Made by a program: the position numbers and the translations under genes
The notes under the pieces: model-generated
What the model was told of the DNA's origin: nothing
Database searches by the model: none
Seen by the model: the letters and a program-made list of their open reading frames with translations, nothing else
Origin: Oscillospiraceae bacterium
Lineage (GTDB): Bacteria > Bacillota > Clostridia > Oscillospirales > Ruminococcaceae
Direction: 5' to 3'
DNA length: 64,000 bases
Assembly (NCBI GenBank): GCA_017547245.1
Contig: JAFYQD010000007.1
Location: 78,508 to 142,507, forward strand
Shown here: positions 1-8,400 of the stretch, piece by piece
Position numbering within the stretch: the first letter of the stretch is position 1
How the letters are laid out: the number at the start of each line of letters is the position of its first letter

Positions 1-1
1 A

Positions 2-682
2 GATCCTCTGACTCTTTTCTTTGGACTCGGCTTTCCCCTTGTTTTGATTTTTTTGTTAAGCGCTATACAAGCAAATATCCCCGTAAAACTGTTTGAAATA
101 CAACACCTGACTCCGGGTATAACGGTTTTCGGCTTGGCATTTATGACTTTGTTTTCGTCAACTATTATCGCAAAAGACAGGGGCAGTTCGCTATTGCAGC
201 GTTTGTATACAACGCCACTGACTCCGTTGGATTTTATCCTTGGTTACACTTTGCCGATAATTCCGATTTCTGTCGCTCAATGCATTATCTGCTATATTGC
301 CGCAATCATTCTCGGACTCAACATTACTGTAAATATTTTGTATGCTGTTGCATTCATTGTTCCTGTATCCATCCTTTATATTGCGTTAGGACTTCTTTGT
401 GGAAGCGTATTGAACGATAAGCAGGTAGGTGGTATCTGCGGTGCGTTACTAACTAACCTCTCAGCGTGGTTGTCGGGTGTTTGGTTTGATCTTGACCTTG
501 TAGGAGGTGCTTTTAAGAAGATTGCATACGCACTTCCCTTTGTTCACGCAGTAGAGATGGAACGTGCTGTACTTGTAGGAGATTTTTCAGGGGTTTTCCC
601 TCATCTTTGGTGGGTGCTCGGATATGCCGCGGTTCTGCTCTTTTTGGCGGTTCTGCTGTTCTTGCGACAAATGAAGAAATAG
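2..682 (+). CDS. ABC-2 type transporter permease (5' end outside window)
   Basis: Membrane permease of an ABC exporter. The frame is open from base 2, so the gene begins upstream of the window; about 226 residues are visible. At least five hydrophobic segments are seen, with the motif TIIAKDRGSSLLQRLYTTPL between the first two. That motif is typical of the coupling-loop region of ABC-2 permeases of the DrrB/NodJ type. The ATPase partner is expected just upstream. The DNA is clearly AT-richer than the genes to its right, which hints at different ancestry. Substrate unknown; a drug or lipid exporter is a guess. Confidence 0.8.
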   Translation, partial: DPLTLFFGLGFPLVLIFLLSAIQANIPVKLFEIQHLTPGITVFGLAFMTLFSSTIIAKDRGSSLLQRLYTTPLTPLDFILGYTLPIIPISVAQCIICYIAAIILGLNITVNILYAVAFIVPVSILYIALGLLCGSVLNDKQVGGICGALLTNLSAWLSGVWFDLDLVGGAFKKIAYALPFVHAVEMERAVLVGDFSGVFPHLWWVLGYAAVLLFLAVLLFLRQMKK

Positions 683-1020
683 TAATTATATAGTTTAGAG
701 AATACGTATTTCTTTGCTCAACAATGCAAACACCTTTGTGTTTTTACGACGAATTTTACGACAAATCGAATAAAGTTATACCATATTATGATAGGTTATT
801 TTCTGCAATGAAACCGGTTTGGATTAACAAAGTCAGGTAATGGCAGGATAAATAAGGGTATAACATACTTACCCAAGAAATCCCCACCATGAAGCCTCTG
901 GACTAATCGCAACATATTACCGCCCCCGAAATTTTTCGGGGGCGGTTTTGTCATTTTGTCTACTGATTTTTCACAGATGCACATAGTTTAGGCTGAATCT
1001 ACAAATATCAGGAATGAGTG
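683..1020. other. AT-rich intergenic region without a convincing gene
   Basis: Spacer between the ABC permease and the feo promoter. No ORF with a ribosome binding site is visible. The only clear structure is an intrinsic terminator near 920-949, with no complete gene directly before it. Together with the base-composition change this could be a scar of a rearrangement. Confidence 0.5.
920..949 (+). terminator. Intrinsic terminator
   Basis: The stem CCGCCCCCGAAA pairs with TTTCGGGGGCGG across a TT centre, followed by TTTTG. It is about 240 bases after the permease stop and may serve that transcript or a lost gene. Confidence 0.75.
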
Positions 1021-1049
1021 TTGACAATCAAGGCCGATGCATATATTAT
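1021..1049 (+). promoter_or_regulatory. feoA promoter
   Basis: TTGACA at 1021-1026 and TATTAT at 1044-1049, spaced 17 bases. The predicted start near 1056 falls at the edge of the first feo operator, so a bound repressor would block initiation. Confidence 0.8.
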
Positions 1050-1057
1050 ATATGTGG

Positions 1058-1071
1058 TTAGAGACGTCTAA
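1058..1071. promoter_or_regulatory. feo operator copy 1 (TTAGAGACGTCTAA)
   Basis: Inverted repeat TTAGA-GACG-TCTAA directly after the -10 box. It lies inside a longer near-identical repeat (GTGGTTAGAGAYGTCTAAT) that recurs 36 bases downstream. The position suits a metal-dependent repressor of the DtxR or Fur type; the regulator identity is inferred. Confidence 0.7.
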
Positions 1072-1093
1072 TCATTATTTTTTACCATTGTGG

Positions 1094-1107
1094 TTAGAGA
1101 TGTCTAA
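1094..1107. promoter_or_regulatory. feo operator copy 2 (TTAGAGATGTCTAA)
   Basis: Second copy of the inverted repeat, TTAGA-GATG-TCTAA, one base different from copy 1 and 36 bases downstream. It lies in the feoA leader, before the ribosome binding site. Confidence 0.7.
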
Positions 1108-1143
1108 TTGAAGCGTAGGGAATATTTTTGTAAGGAGATGCAT

Positions 1144-1356
1144 ATGACTCTGTTGACTGCTCTGGAAGGCAAAGAATACATCATCAAAGATATTGATACG
1201 GATGATGAGGAACTGAATGCATTTCTGTTTTCGCTGGGCTGCTACAGCGGCGAACCCATTACTGTGGTTTCGCGCCGCCGCGGAAGCTGTGTGGTTTCCA
1301 TCAAGGATGGCCGCTACAACATCGACAGGCAGCTGGCTGATGCCATCGTCGTATAA
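1144..1356 (+). CDS. feoA: FeoA family protein
   Basis: Small cytoplasmic SH3-like partner of the ferrous iron transporter FeoB, 70 residues, the usual size for the family. The middle FSLGCYSGEPITVVSRRRGSC and the end YNIDRQLADAIVV match the FeoA beta-barrel pattern. The start at 1144 has AAGGAG six bases upstream; the earlier in-frame ATG at 1138 touches the Shine-Dalgarno sequence and is unlikely. It lies upstream of feoB, separated by a terminator and a third operator copy. Predicted to be repressed by metal through the repeats at 1058-1071 and 1094-1107. Confidence 0.92.
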   Translation: MTLLTALEGKEYIIKDIDTDDEELNAFLFSLGCYSGEPITVVSRRRGSCVVSIKDGRYNIDRQLADAIVV

Positions 1357-1373
1357 TCGACGGCCAGCAAACG

Positions 1374-1402
1374 CCGGAAGGAAGTCTTCCGGTTGTTTTT
1401 TT
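1374..1402 (+). terminator. Intrinsic terminator between feoA and feoB
   Basis: Stem CCGGAAG/CTTCCGG with a five-base loop, followed by TTGTTTTTTT. It would reduce feoB expression from the feoA promoter unless read through. Confidence 0.75.
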
Positions 1403-1411
1403 GGAGAACCA

Positions 1412-1427
1412 GTTAGATGTATCTAAC
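1412..1427. promoter_or_regulatory. feo operator copy 3, perfect 7-bp inverted repeat
   Basis: GTTAGAT-GT-ATCTAAC. Its core TTAGATGTATCTAA fits the same TTAGAnnnnTCTAA pattern as the two copies before feoA. It follows the feoA terminator, suggesting separate metal control of feoB. No clear -35/-10 pair was identified here. Confidence 0.7.
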
Positions 1428-1484
1428 TTAATTTGCATTAGAAAATTTATGTAAGGATACCCAAAGATAGGGAGGAGAAGAAAA

Positions 1485-3488
1485 ATGAGAATTGCTTTTG
1501 CGGGCAATCCCAACAGCGGTAAAACCACCATGTACAATGCGCTTACCGGCCGCAATGAAAAGGTTGGCAACTGGGCCGGTGTTACCGTTGACAAAAAAGA
1601 GGCTTTGATCAAAAAGACATATGCAGGCAATGCCCAATTGGTTGCAATTGACCTGCCGGGTGCCTATTCCATGTCGCCTTTTACTTCGGAAGAAAGCATC
1701 ACCAGCTCTTACATAAAAGAAGCTAACCTTGATGTTATCATCAACATCGTGGATGCCACCAATCTCAGCCGCAGCCTGTTCTTCACCACCCAGCTGCTGG
1801 AGTTGGGTGTACCCGTTGTGGTAGCCCTGAACAAGGCCGACATCAACGAAAAGAAGGAAACCGAAATTGACGTTAAGGCGCTGTCGGCTGCCTTGGGCTG
1901 CCCGGTTGTCGAAACCGTTTCCACCCATACCGAAGGTTTGGCTGAAGTGGTCAGAGCTGCCGTTGCTCTGGAAGGGAAGAGCCAGAAGGCTCCCTATACT
2001 CAGGGTGCGGTTGATTTGTCGGACAAGAAGGCTGTTGAGGCTGCCGACCGCAAGCGTTTTGAGTTTGTCAACAAGATCGTTGCTTCCGTCGAGACCCGTA
2101 AGGTTCTGACCAAGGAACGTAATTTCCAGGATAAGATTGACGCTGTGCTGACCAACCCTGTGGCAGGTATCATTATTTTTGCCGCTGTTATGTTCTTGGT
2201 GTTTGACATTTCCCAGTCCTCCTTTGGCCCTTGGGTCGCAGATATTCTGGTTGGCTGGATTGAAAGTTTTCAGGCTTGGGCGGCCGAACTGGTGTCTGGG
2301 GCTTCGCCTTTGGTGCAGGCTTTGCTGATTGACGGCATCATCGGTGGTGTTGGTGCGGTTGTTGGATTTTTGCCTCTTGTTATGGTCATGTATTTCTTCA
2401 TCGCTTTGTTGGAAGACTGCGGTTATATGGCCCGAGCCACCGTGGTGCTTGACCCCATCTTCAAAAAGGTTGGCCTGTCGGGCAAGTCGGTCATTCCCTT
2501 TGTCATTGGTACCGGCTGCGCCATCCCCGGCGTTATGGCCTGCCGTACCATCCGCAACGAGCGTGAACGCCGTGCCACCGCTATGCTGACTCCTTTTATG
2601 CCCTGTGGAGCAAAGCTGCCTGTAATTGCCCTGTTTGCCGGTGCTTTTTTTGAAGATGCCTCCTGGGTGGGAACCCTGATGTATTTTGCAGGCATCATGC
2701 TGATTTTGGTGGGTGCTGTTTTGGTAAACAAAATTTCCGGCAGCAAAAACCGCAAGTCCTACTTTATCATCGAGCTTCCCGAATACAAAATCCCTTCGGT
2801 CAAGCGTGCGTTCTATTCCATGTGCTCCCGTGGGTGGGCCTATGTCGTAAAGGCTGCCACCATCATTCTGTTGTGCAACACCGTTGTCCAGCTGATGCAG
2901 ACCTTTACCTGGAACTTCAGAATTGCTGAGGTTGCAAGCGAATCCATTCTGGCCTCTATCGCCAACCCTTTTGCCTATGCTCTTGTACCCATTGTTGGTG
3001 TATTGTCCTGGCAGCTGGCTGCCGCAGCCGTTACCGGATTTATTGCCAAAGAAAATGTTGTCGGAACGCTGGCGGTTTGCTATGTCGGCCTTGAAAACCT
3101 GATCGATACCGAAGAACTGGCCCTGTTGGAAGGCGCCGGTGCCGAGGTTGCTTCGGTGTTTGCCATCACCAAGGTTGCCGCTTTGGCCTACCTGATGTTC
3201 AACCTGTATACCCCTCCTTGCTTTGCTGCGCTGGGTGCCATGAACTCTGAGATCAACGACCGCAAATGGTTCTGGGGCGGCGTTGGTCTGCAGCTGGCCA
3301 CCGGCTACACCGTGGGCTATCTGGTATACACCCTTGGCACTCTGTTTACCGATCCTGCTTCGTTGAACCTTGGTGCAGCCGTTTGCGGAGCCATTGTGGT
3401 GTCGTTCTTTGCCGCTGTCATCATTACACGCATCAGAAAGGCCAATGCAGATTTGAATGCTGAATATGCTTTGAAAGGGAAGAAGTAA
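1485..3488 (+). CDS. feoB: Ferrous iron transporter FeoB
   Basis: GTP-gated inner-membrane importer of Fe(II), 667 residues. The N-terminal GTPase domain shows G1 GNPNSGKT (7-14), G3 DLPG (56-59) and G4 NKAD (116-119). After a helical guanine-dissociation-inhibitor-like segment, the membrane part starts near residue 220 and includes the gate motif region GCAIPGVMACRTIRNERERR and MPCGAKLPV. The start ATG has GGGAGGAG nine bases upstream. It sits between feoA and the Cys-rich partner, the usual clostridial feo arrangement. Regulation probably involves the perfect inverted repeat at 1412-1427. Confidence 0.97.
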   Translation: MRIAFAGNPNSGKTTMYNALTGRNEKVGNWAGVTVDKKEALIKKTYAGNAQLVAIDLPGAYSMSPFTSEESITSSYIKEANLDVIINIVDATNLSRSLFFTTQLLELGVPVVVALNKADINEKKETEIDVKALSAALGCPVVETVSTHTEGLAEVVRAAVALEGKSQKAPYTQGAVDLSDKKAVEAADRKRFEFVNKIVASVETRKVLTKERNFQDKIDAVLTNPVAGIIIFAAVMFLVFDISQSSFGPWVADILVGWIESFQAWAAELVSGASPLVQALLIDGIIGGVGAVVGFLPLVMVMYFFIALLEDCGYMARATVVLDPIFKKVGLSGKSVIPFVIGTGCAIPGVMACRTIRNERERRATAMLTPFMPCGAKLPVIALFAGAFFEDASWVGTLMYFAGIMLILVGAVLVNKISGSKNRKSYFIIELPEYKIPSVKRAFYSMCSRGWAYVVKAATIILLCNTVVQLMQTFTWNFRIAEVASESILASIANPFAYALVPIVGVLSWQLAAAAVTGFIAKENVVGTLAVCYVGLENLIDTEELALLEGAGAEVASVFAITKVAALAYLMFNLYTPPCFAALGAMNSEINDRKWFWGGVGLQLATGYTVGYLVYTLGTLFTDPASLNLGAAVCGAIVVSFFAAVIITRIRKANADLNAEYALKGKK

Positions 3489-3493
3489 ATAGA

Positions 3494-3682
3494 ATGACCG
3501 ATATTATCATCATTGCCGTAATTGCAGTTATTGTCGGCTTGGCCGCAGGCTATGTCTATAAGGCGAAAAAGAGCGGGAAAAAGTGCATCGGCTGTCCCGA
3601 TGCCTGCAACTGTTCGGCTGCGCAGAAAGGCGGAGCCTCCTGCGGCGGCTGCTGTGGCTGCGGTGCTGCTCCCAAAGAATAA
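3494..3682 (+). CDS. FeoB-associated Cys-rich membrane protein
   Basis: 62 residues: one N-terminal transmembrane helix (about 3-21), a short basic linker, then a Cys-rich tail with CIGCPDACNC and CGGCCGCG. This is the layout of the FeoB-associated Cys-rich family (a FeoC-like position in Firmicutes). It starts five bases after the feoB stop, so it is co-translated with feoB. It may deliver or sense iron at the transporter; the exact role is not established. Confidence 0.9.
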   Translation: MTDIIIIAVIAVIVGLAAGYVYKAKKSGKKCIGCPDACNCSAAQKGGASCGGCCGCGAAPKE

Positions 3683-3684
3683 TA

Positions 3685-3721
3685 AAAGAGAGAGTCTCCT
3701 GTGAGGCTCTCTCTCTTTTTT
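3685..3721 (+). terminator. Terminator of the feo operon, possibly bidirectional
   Basis: AAGAGAGAG pairs with CTCTCTCTT, followed by a T run. The reverse strand also ends in TTTTATTATT, so it can end the convergent rsuA-type gene as well. Confidence 0.75.
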
Positions 3722-3725
3722 GCGG

Positions 3726-4445
3726 TTATTTCAGTCCGTCGCGGTTTTGTACCAGTTCCAACTCCTGTGGAGTAAGTTCGCGGCACTGGCCTTCGGCCAG
3801 GTTTTCATCCAGCGGAAGGGCTCCCATGGCCATGCGGTGCAGTGCATCCACATGCAGACCGCAGGCGGCAAACATACGCTTGATCTGATGGTACATGCCT
3901 TCGTGCAGCACCACCTTTGCGGTGTGGTCGTCCAGAATGGTAAGCTGGGCGGGAAGACAGCGGTCCTCGTTTTTCAGGGGGATGCCGCCGGCAAAGGCTT
4001 CCACCACCTTTTCGGTCAGAATGCCGTCCAGGGTGGCAATATAGGTTTTGGGAATGTGATGCTTTGGCGAAAGAATATCGTGGGCAAAGGCTCCGTCGTC
4101 GGTGATAAGCACAAAACCTGTGGTGTCCTTATCCAGACGCCCTGCCGGGAAAAGTCCGCGCCGTTTCAGTTCGGGCGGAACAAGGTCCACCACCGTGGGG
4201 CAGTCGTCTCCGCGGCTGGCCGAAACCACACCCGTGGGTTTGTTCATCATCAGATAAAGGTGCTTTTTCAAAAGAATTGGTTTGCCCTGCACCACCACTT
4301 CGGCATCGGGGGCAATTTTCAGGTCGGCCGATTTTGCCATGCAGCCATTGACCACAACACCGCCTTTGCGCACCAGTTCTTTTATTTCCTTGCGTGAACC
4401 GATTCCCTGGGCAGCCAGCAGCTTATCCAACCGTTCTTCTTTCAT
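3726..4445 (-). CDS. rsuA: 16S rRNA pseudouridine synthase, RsuA family
   Basis: Converts a uridine in rRNA to pseudouridine, by homology U516 of 16S rRNA. 239 residues. An N-terminal S4 RNA-binding domain (RLDKLLAAQGIGSRKEIKELV) is followed by the catalytic domain with GRLDKDTTG, where Asp105 is the expected nucleophile. Start at 4445 is chosen because GGAGGTG precedes it at good spacing; an upstream extension to 4514 lacks family similarity. It ends convergent to the feo operon and lies just downstream of the DUF4830 gene. RluB/RluE specificity cannot be excluded by eye. Confidence 0.9.
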   Translation of the reverse strand: MKEERLDKLLAAQGIGSRKEIKELVRKGGVVVNGCMAKSADLKIAPDAEVVVQGKPILLKKHLYLMMNKPTGVVSASRGDDCPTVVDLVPPELKRRGLFPAGRLDKDTTGFVLITDDGAFAHDILSPKHHIPKTYIATLDGILTEKVVEAFAGGIPLKNEDRCLPAQLTILDDHTAKVVLHEGMYHQIKRMFAACGLHVDALHRMAMGALPLDENLAEGQCRELTPQELELVQNRDGLK

Positions 4446-4513
4446 GCCTGCACCTCCTCTTTGCCGTTTTGCCAAGTATACCATATCGGCGGCGCAGGGG
4501 GCAAGCTTTGGCA

Positions 4514-5026
4514 TTATGCCGTTGGGGGCTCGGGCTGCGGCATCACCAATCCATGCATAAATCCATCCAGTTCCAGACTGCAGATATCTCCGCCCACCAG
4601 CCGTTCTTTATACACCAACAGGTTGGCCCGTACATTCTGTCCTCCGCTGGGGTGGTTCAAGATGGAATAGCTGTAACATTTCATCTGACGTCCTGCATAG
4701 GGGGTCAGGTCAAAGCCCTGCGCCAGCTGGATTTGATTGTAGTTTTGATAAACCTCATCAAACTCCAATGGAATAACTACATCCTTGACTTCGGCCGTTT
4801 CCTCGTCCACCTGCCATCCAAGACCGATCAAAAAATCAATGCGGTTTTGTCTTTGGTCGGCATCTTTCAGGTTCATTGAGTGGCCGAATACCTCTGAAGC
4901 TGAAGGAATATCGGAGATTTGGCCGCTTACCAGAAGAACCCCGCCCAAAACCAGTGCAGCGGCTCCGATGCAGCAAAGGATGCGCTGCTTTTTTCGGGTA
5001 ATGTATACTGCAAAAATACAGATCAC
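4514..5026 (-). CDS. DUF4830 domain-containing membrane-anchored protein
   Basis: About 165-170 residues, with one transmembrane helix near the N-terminus (ILCCIGAAALVLGGVLLV) and an outside domain. The tail YSYSILNHPSGGQNVRANLLVYKERLVGGDICSLELDGFMHG matches DUF4830 proteins of Firmicutes. Function unknown. The start is odd. The only standard in-frame start (GTG at 5026) overlaps the perfect ribosome binding site AGGAGGTGATC, while an in-frame ATT at 5017 sits at ideal spacing and gives a family-like N-terminus. It probably runs with the rRNA pseudouridine synthase gene 68 bases downstream. Confidence 0.8.
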   Translation of the reverse strand: MICIFAVYITRKKQRILCCIGAAALVLGGVLLVSGQISDIPSASEVFGHSMNLKDADQRQNRIDFLIGLGWQVDEETAEVKDVVIPLEFDEVYQNYNQIQLAQGFDLTPYAGRQMKCYSYSILNHPSGGQNVRANLLVYKERLVGGDICSLELDGFMHGLVMPQPEPPTA

Positions 5027-5142
5027 CTCCTATGCCATTTATATGCAGGGCATCGACCGAAAAGCAGGCGGCTGCCCTTACAAAAAAATTGAAATAAACC
5101 ATCGTTTTTGGTAAGATAAAGGTGAAAAAGGAGGGCTGCACA

Positions 5143-5451
5143 ATGTCAAAGGTATTGATAGCTGTATTTTGCCTGCTGCTGTTGTGCGGCTGTGCCAATT
5201 CGGACGGAAAGCAGCAGCTGCCTCTTGCCGAAAGGGAAGCAGTGGTTGAGGGTGCCGAGGTGTTCTGCCTGGCCCAAACCGAAGAAGAAGCCGAAGCCAT
5301 CGCTGCCCGTTACGGCATCGAATTGGTTGATTTTGAGTCCGGAGTGGCTGCTTTTCATACCCAAGAGGACTGGTATGAACTGATTGAAAGGGGAAAGGAA
5401 CAGGGCTGGCCCGAACTTTCGCCCAACTACCTGACCAAGTTTGAAGAATAA
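5143..5451 (+). CDS. Small lipoprotein resembling a subtilase propeptide
   Basis: 102 residues. The signal peptide ends in the lipobox LCGC with Cys17 as the lipidated residue, so it is predicted to be anchored outside the membrane. The mature part (EVFCLAQTEEEAEAIAARYG, then ELVDFESGVAAFHT) aligns by eye with residues about 129-165 of the next gene's propeptide (EIIVMAEDAEYAELSAVAYN, then SLVSYADGVAVIRLT). This suggests a free-standing propeptide-like inhibitor or folding helper of the adjacent protease; this is inference. Start at 5143 is set by GGAGGG upstream. It lies 32 bases before the subtilase and is likely co-transcribed with it. Confidence 0.75.
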   Translation: MSKVLIAVFCLLLLCGCANSDGKQQLPLAEREAVVEGAEVFCLAQTEEEAEAIAARYGIELVDFESGVAAFHTQEDWYELIERGKEQGWPELSPNYLTKFEE

Positions 5452-5483
5452 TCAAGTTTACCCTTGCCCAAAGGAGGGTTACC

Positions 5484-8400
5484 ATGAAACAACTTGTTTA
5501 CAGAATATTCGCCGTACTGCTTGCTGTGCTGATGGCTTTTTCGCCCTGCACGGTGGCTTTGGCCGATGCTGTTCTTGCGGCTGAGGCAGAAGATATGGTT
5601 GAACAGCTTGCGGAAGATTTGTCCCAACAGAACCCAGAAGAGGCACCCTTGACTGAAGAAAAGCAGAATGAGCAGCCTGAACCTTTGGAGGAAGAACTGC
5701 CTCTGCAAGACAGTACAGAAGAAACGGATGAAAAAAGCTATGTTTTTCAGGGCTTCCCACAAGGCTATGAACTGAGCCGTGCAGAACTTGACGCAAAGGC
5801 ACTGCTGACCGACCTGAAAGTTTTGGAAGCTCTGCTTGAGTCCCAGCCCGGTGTGGACTATGTGGAAGACGAGATTATTGTAATGGCCGAAGATGCCGAA
5901 TATGCCGAGCTGTCTGCCGTGGCTTACAACGGCAGCCTTGTGTCCTATGCAGATGGCGTGGCGGTCATCCGACTGACTGATGCTTCCGTTCTTGAGGCTA
6001 TCGAGGCTGCTGCCGATATGGATTTTGCAGTTCCTGCGGCAGACCCCAACTGGATTACATGGATAGAACCCTGCGAAGAAGAGGAAACAGACTTTGCACT
6101 TTTTGCCGCAGCAGAAGATGTTCCGGTCAAACAAAGCTGGGAAAACTGGTACCATGGTCTATTGGAAGATGATGACAGCAGCACCAACCCCGATACCTGG
6201 CTGATTAATCCCAATTACTTTGAAAATAACAAATATCAGTGGATGCACGACATGGTAAACAGCTATGAGGCCTGGGGCAGCAGCACCGGCAGCGGTGTTA
6301 CTGTGGCGGTCATCGACAGCGGTGTAAGAAGCACCCATAAAGAGCTGAAAAACCGTGTTGAGGTTCTTTCGGTGGCGGACCTGAGCACCGACCCCTATGG
6401 CAATCACGCCACCCACGTGGCGGCCATCATTGCCGGCCAAATGGGCAATGGTTATATGGGGGCAGGCATTGCACCCGATGCCAGAATCCTTTCGCTGCGT
6501 GTTGTAGACAACAGCGGCAGCATAACCGCAAAAAACCTTGCGGCAGCCATCAATCAGGCTGTATACAAAGGTGCCGACATCATCAACCTTAGCCTGGGCA
6601 CTTACAGCCCTGCCTCGGCACACCAAACAGCCATCTCCAAGGCGGTTGAAGCAGGGGTGGTGGTGGTGGCTGCCATCGGTAACGATGGCTCCAACATCAA
6701 ATGCTATCCCGCTGCCTACGATAATGTCATTGCCGTTGCGGCAGTGAACAAAGACGGAACCGCAGCCACCTTCAGTGATTTTGGCGACTGGGCCGATATT
6801 TCGGCCCCCGGCGTTGATATCTATTCGGCCTATGCCACCAGCGACACCTCCTCCGGCAAAATGAGCGGTACCTCGCAGGCCAGTCCTGTGGTATCCGGTG
6901 TGGCAGCCCTTTACCTCAGCCGCAACCCCGGTGCCACCCCTGCCGAAGTGGAAGAAGTATTGAAGAAAACTGCGGCAAAGGCTTCTTCCAAAGAAATAGG
7001 CGGCATTGTGGATGCTTCCAGGTTGTTTGAGCAGGAACAGGCAGCCCCTGTTATCTCGGTTATACACGAGGAGGTTGAATTCAATTCCGGAGATACGGTT
7101 CCCTATCATGCCGAGTTCAGCATCCAAAGGGAAAACGGTGCTTCCGAAGAAGACTTTATCCTTTTTACCCTGAATGGCAAGAACCCTTCCATCAAGGAGG
7201 GCGAGGTGGTCAGCGGGTTTGTTTATGATGCATCTGCCGACAACAGAATTTCTGATTTGGTGGAACAATATGATGCCCCGTTGGGGAAACCCTTTACCCT
7301 CAAGGCTCTTGTGGTCAATAATCAGGGTGTGGCAAGCAAGGTTTCTTCCTTCAAGATGGTTTGCGGCTATAACCCCGATGTGGAACAGGTAAAGATTACC
7401 TCCGATCGGGAAATCAGCTTGCTTTCGGGCAAAACAATAACATTGGGGGCTGTTGTGCAGCCTGCCACAGCCAATCCCGACGTTTTGTGGACGGTTGACC
7501 TGAACGGAATGGGGGAAGACCGCGTCAGAATAGATGCCCAAAGCGGCAAACTTACCACCAAAGCAGGAACCATGGGGAGCGTTGTTGTGCGTGCAACTGC
7601 CGCCAACGGCGCATATGATGAAATCACAGTGAAAATCAGCCAGCCGGAAAAGGCAGCCAGAATGGTGATAGAAGCTCCCGTTAAAACCATTGCCATGCCC
7701 CGTGTGGGTCAGCAGGCCGAAACAGTCTGCCTGACCGCAGCGGCTTTTAACGCCAAGGGGAACCGGCTGGAAGAAACAGCTTTTCATTGGGTCAGCAGCA
7801 ATCCTTCGGTGCTGTGGGTGGACGGTCAGACTGGTGAGATCCGGCCCCGTGCAAAGGGCTCGGCTACCATTACCTGCAAAGCATTGGATGGCAGCGGAAA
7901 GAGTGCCAAAAGCACCATTTCGGTTACCCAGCCGGTAGAAGAAATCATCCTCAGTGCAAACGCTCAGGTTACTGCAGGCAGCTATGCCACCGTCAAGGCT
8001 CAGGTTTTGCCTCAAACGGCCAACAACAAAAAGGTGACATGGATCATTGACCAGAAAGCGCTTGCCGCAGGTGCCAAAATAACTTCGGGCAAGCTTTCCC
8101 TGCCCAAAGGCTTCGGCGAGCCTTGTGTCGAGGTGACGGCAGCCTCGTCTGACGGCATTTCGGCTTCTGTACAGATAGAGGTGCTTGACAGCAAGGCAAA
8201 GTCGGTGACCATACGCACATTGGATCCCCGTGCCGAATACAACAGCAGGGGAGTGCTGACCGCGGCATCGGTTTATTCGGTGGATATTCTGCCGGCAGAA
8301 ACCTATTTCCCCGAAGATATGGAAAATCGCATTGACCTGACCGCGGCGGCTGACAACGGAGCTATGATTGCGTGGAGCAGCAGCAACCCTAAAATTGCGG

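Noticed and set aside
796-984. 62-codon minus-strand ORF
   Set aside because: No RBS, overlaps a plus-strand terminator, no recognisable features.
3494-3682. FeoC transcription factor-like protein
   Set aside because: It has a transmembrane helix and a Cys-rich tail rather than a winged helix, so it is the Firmicutes FeoB-associated membrane protein.
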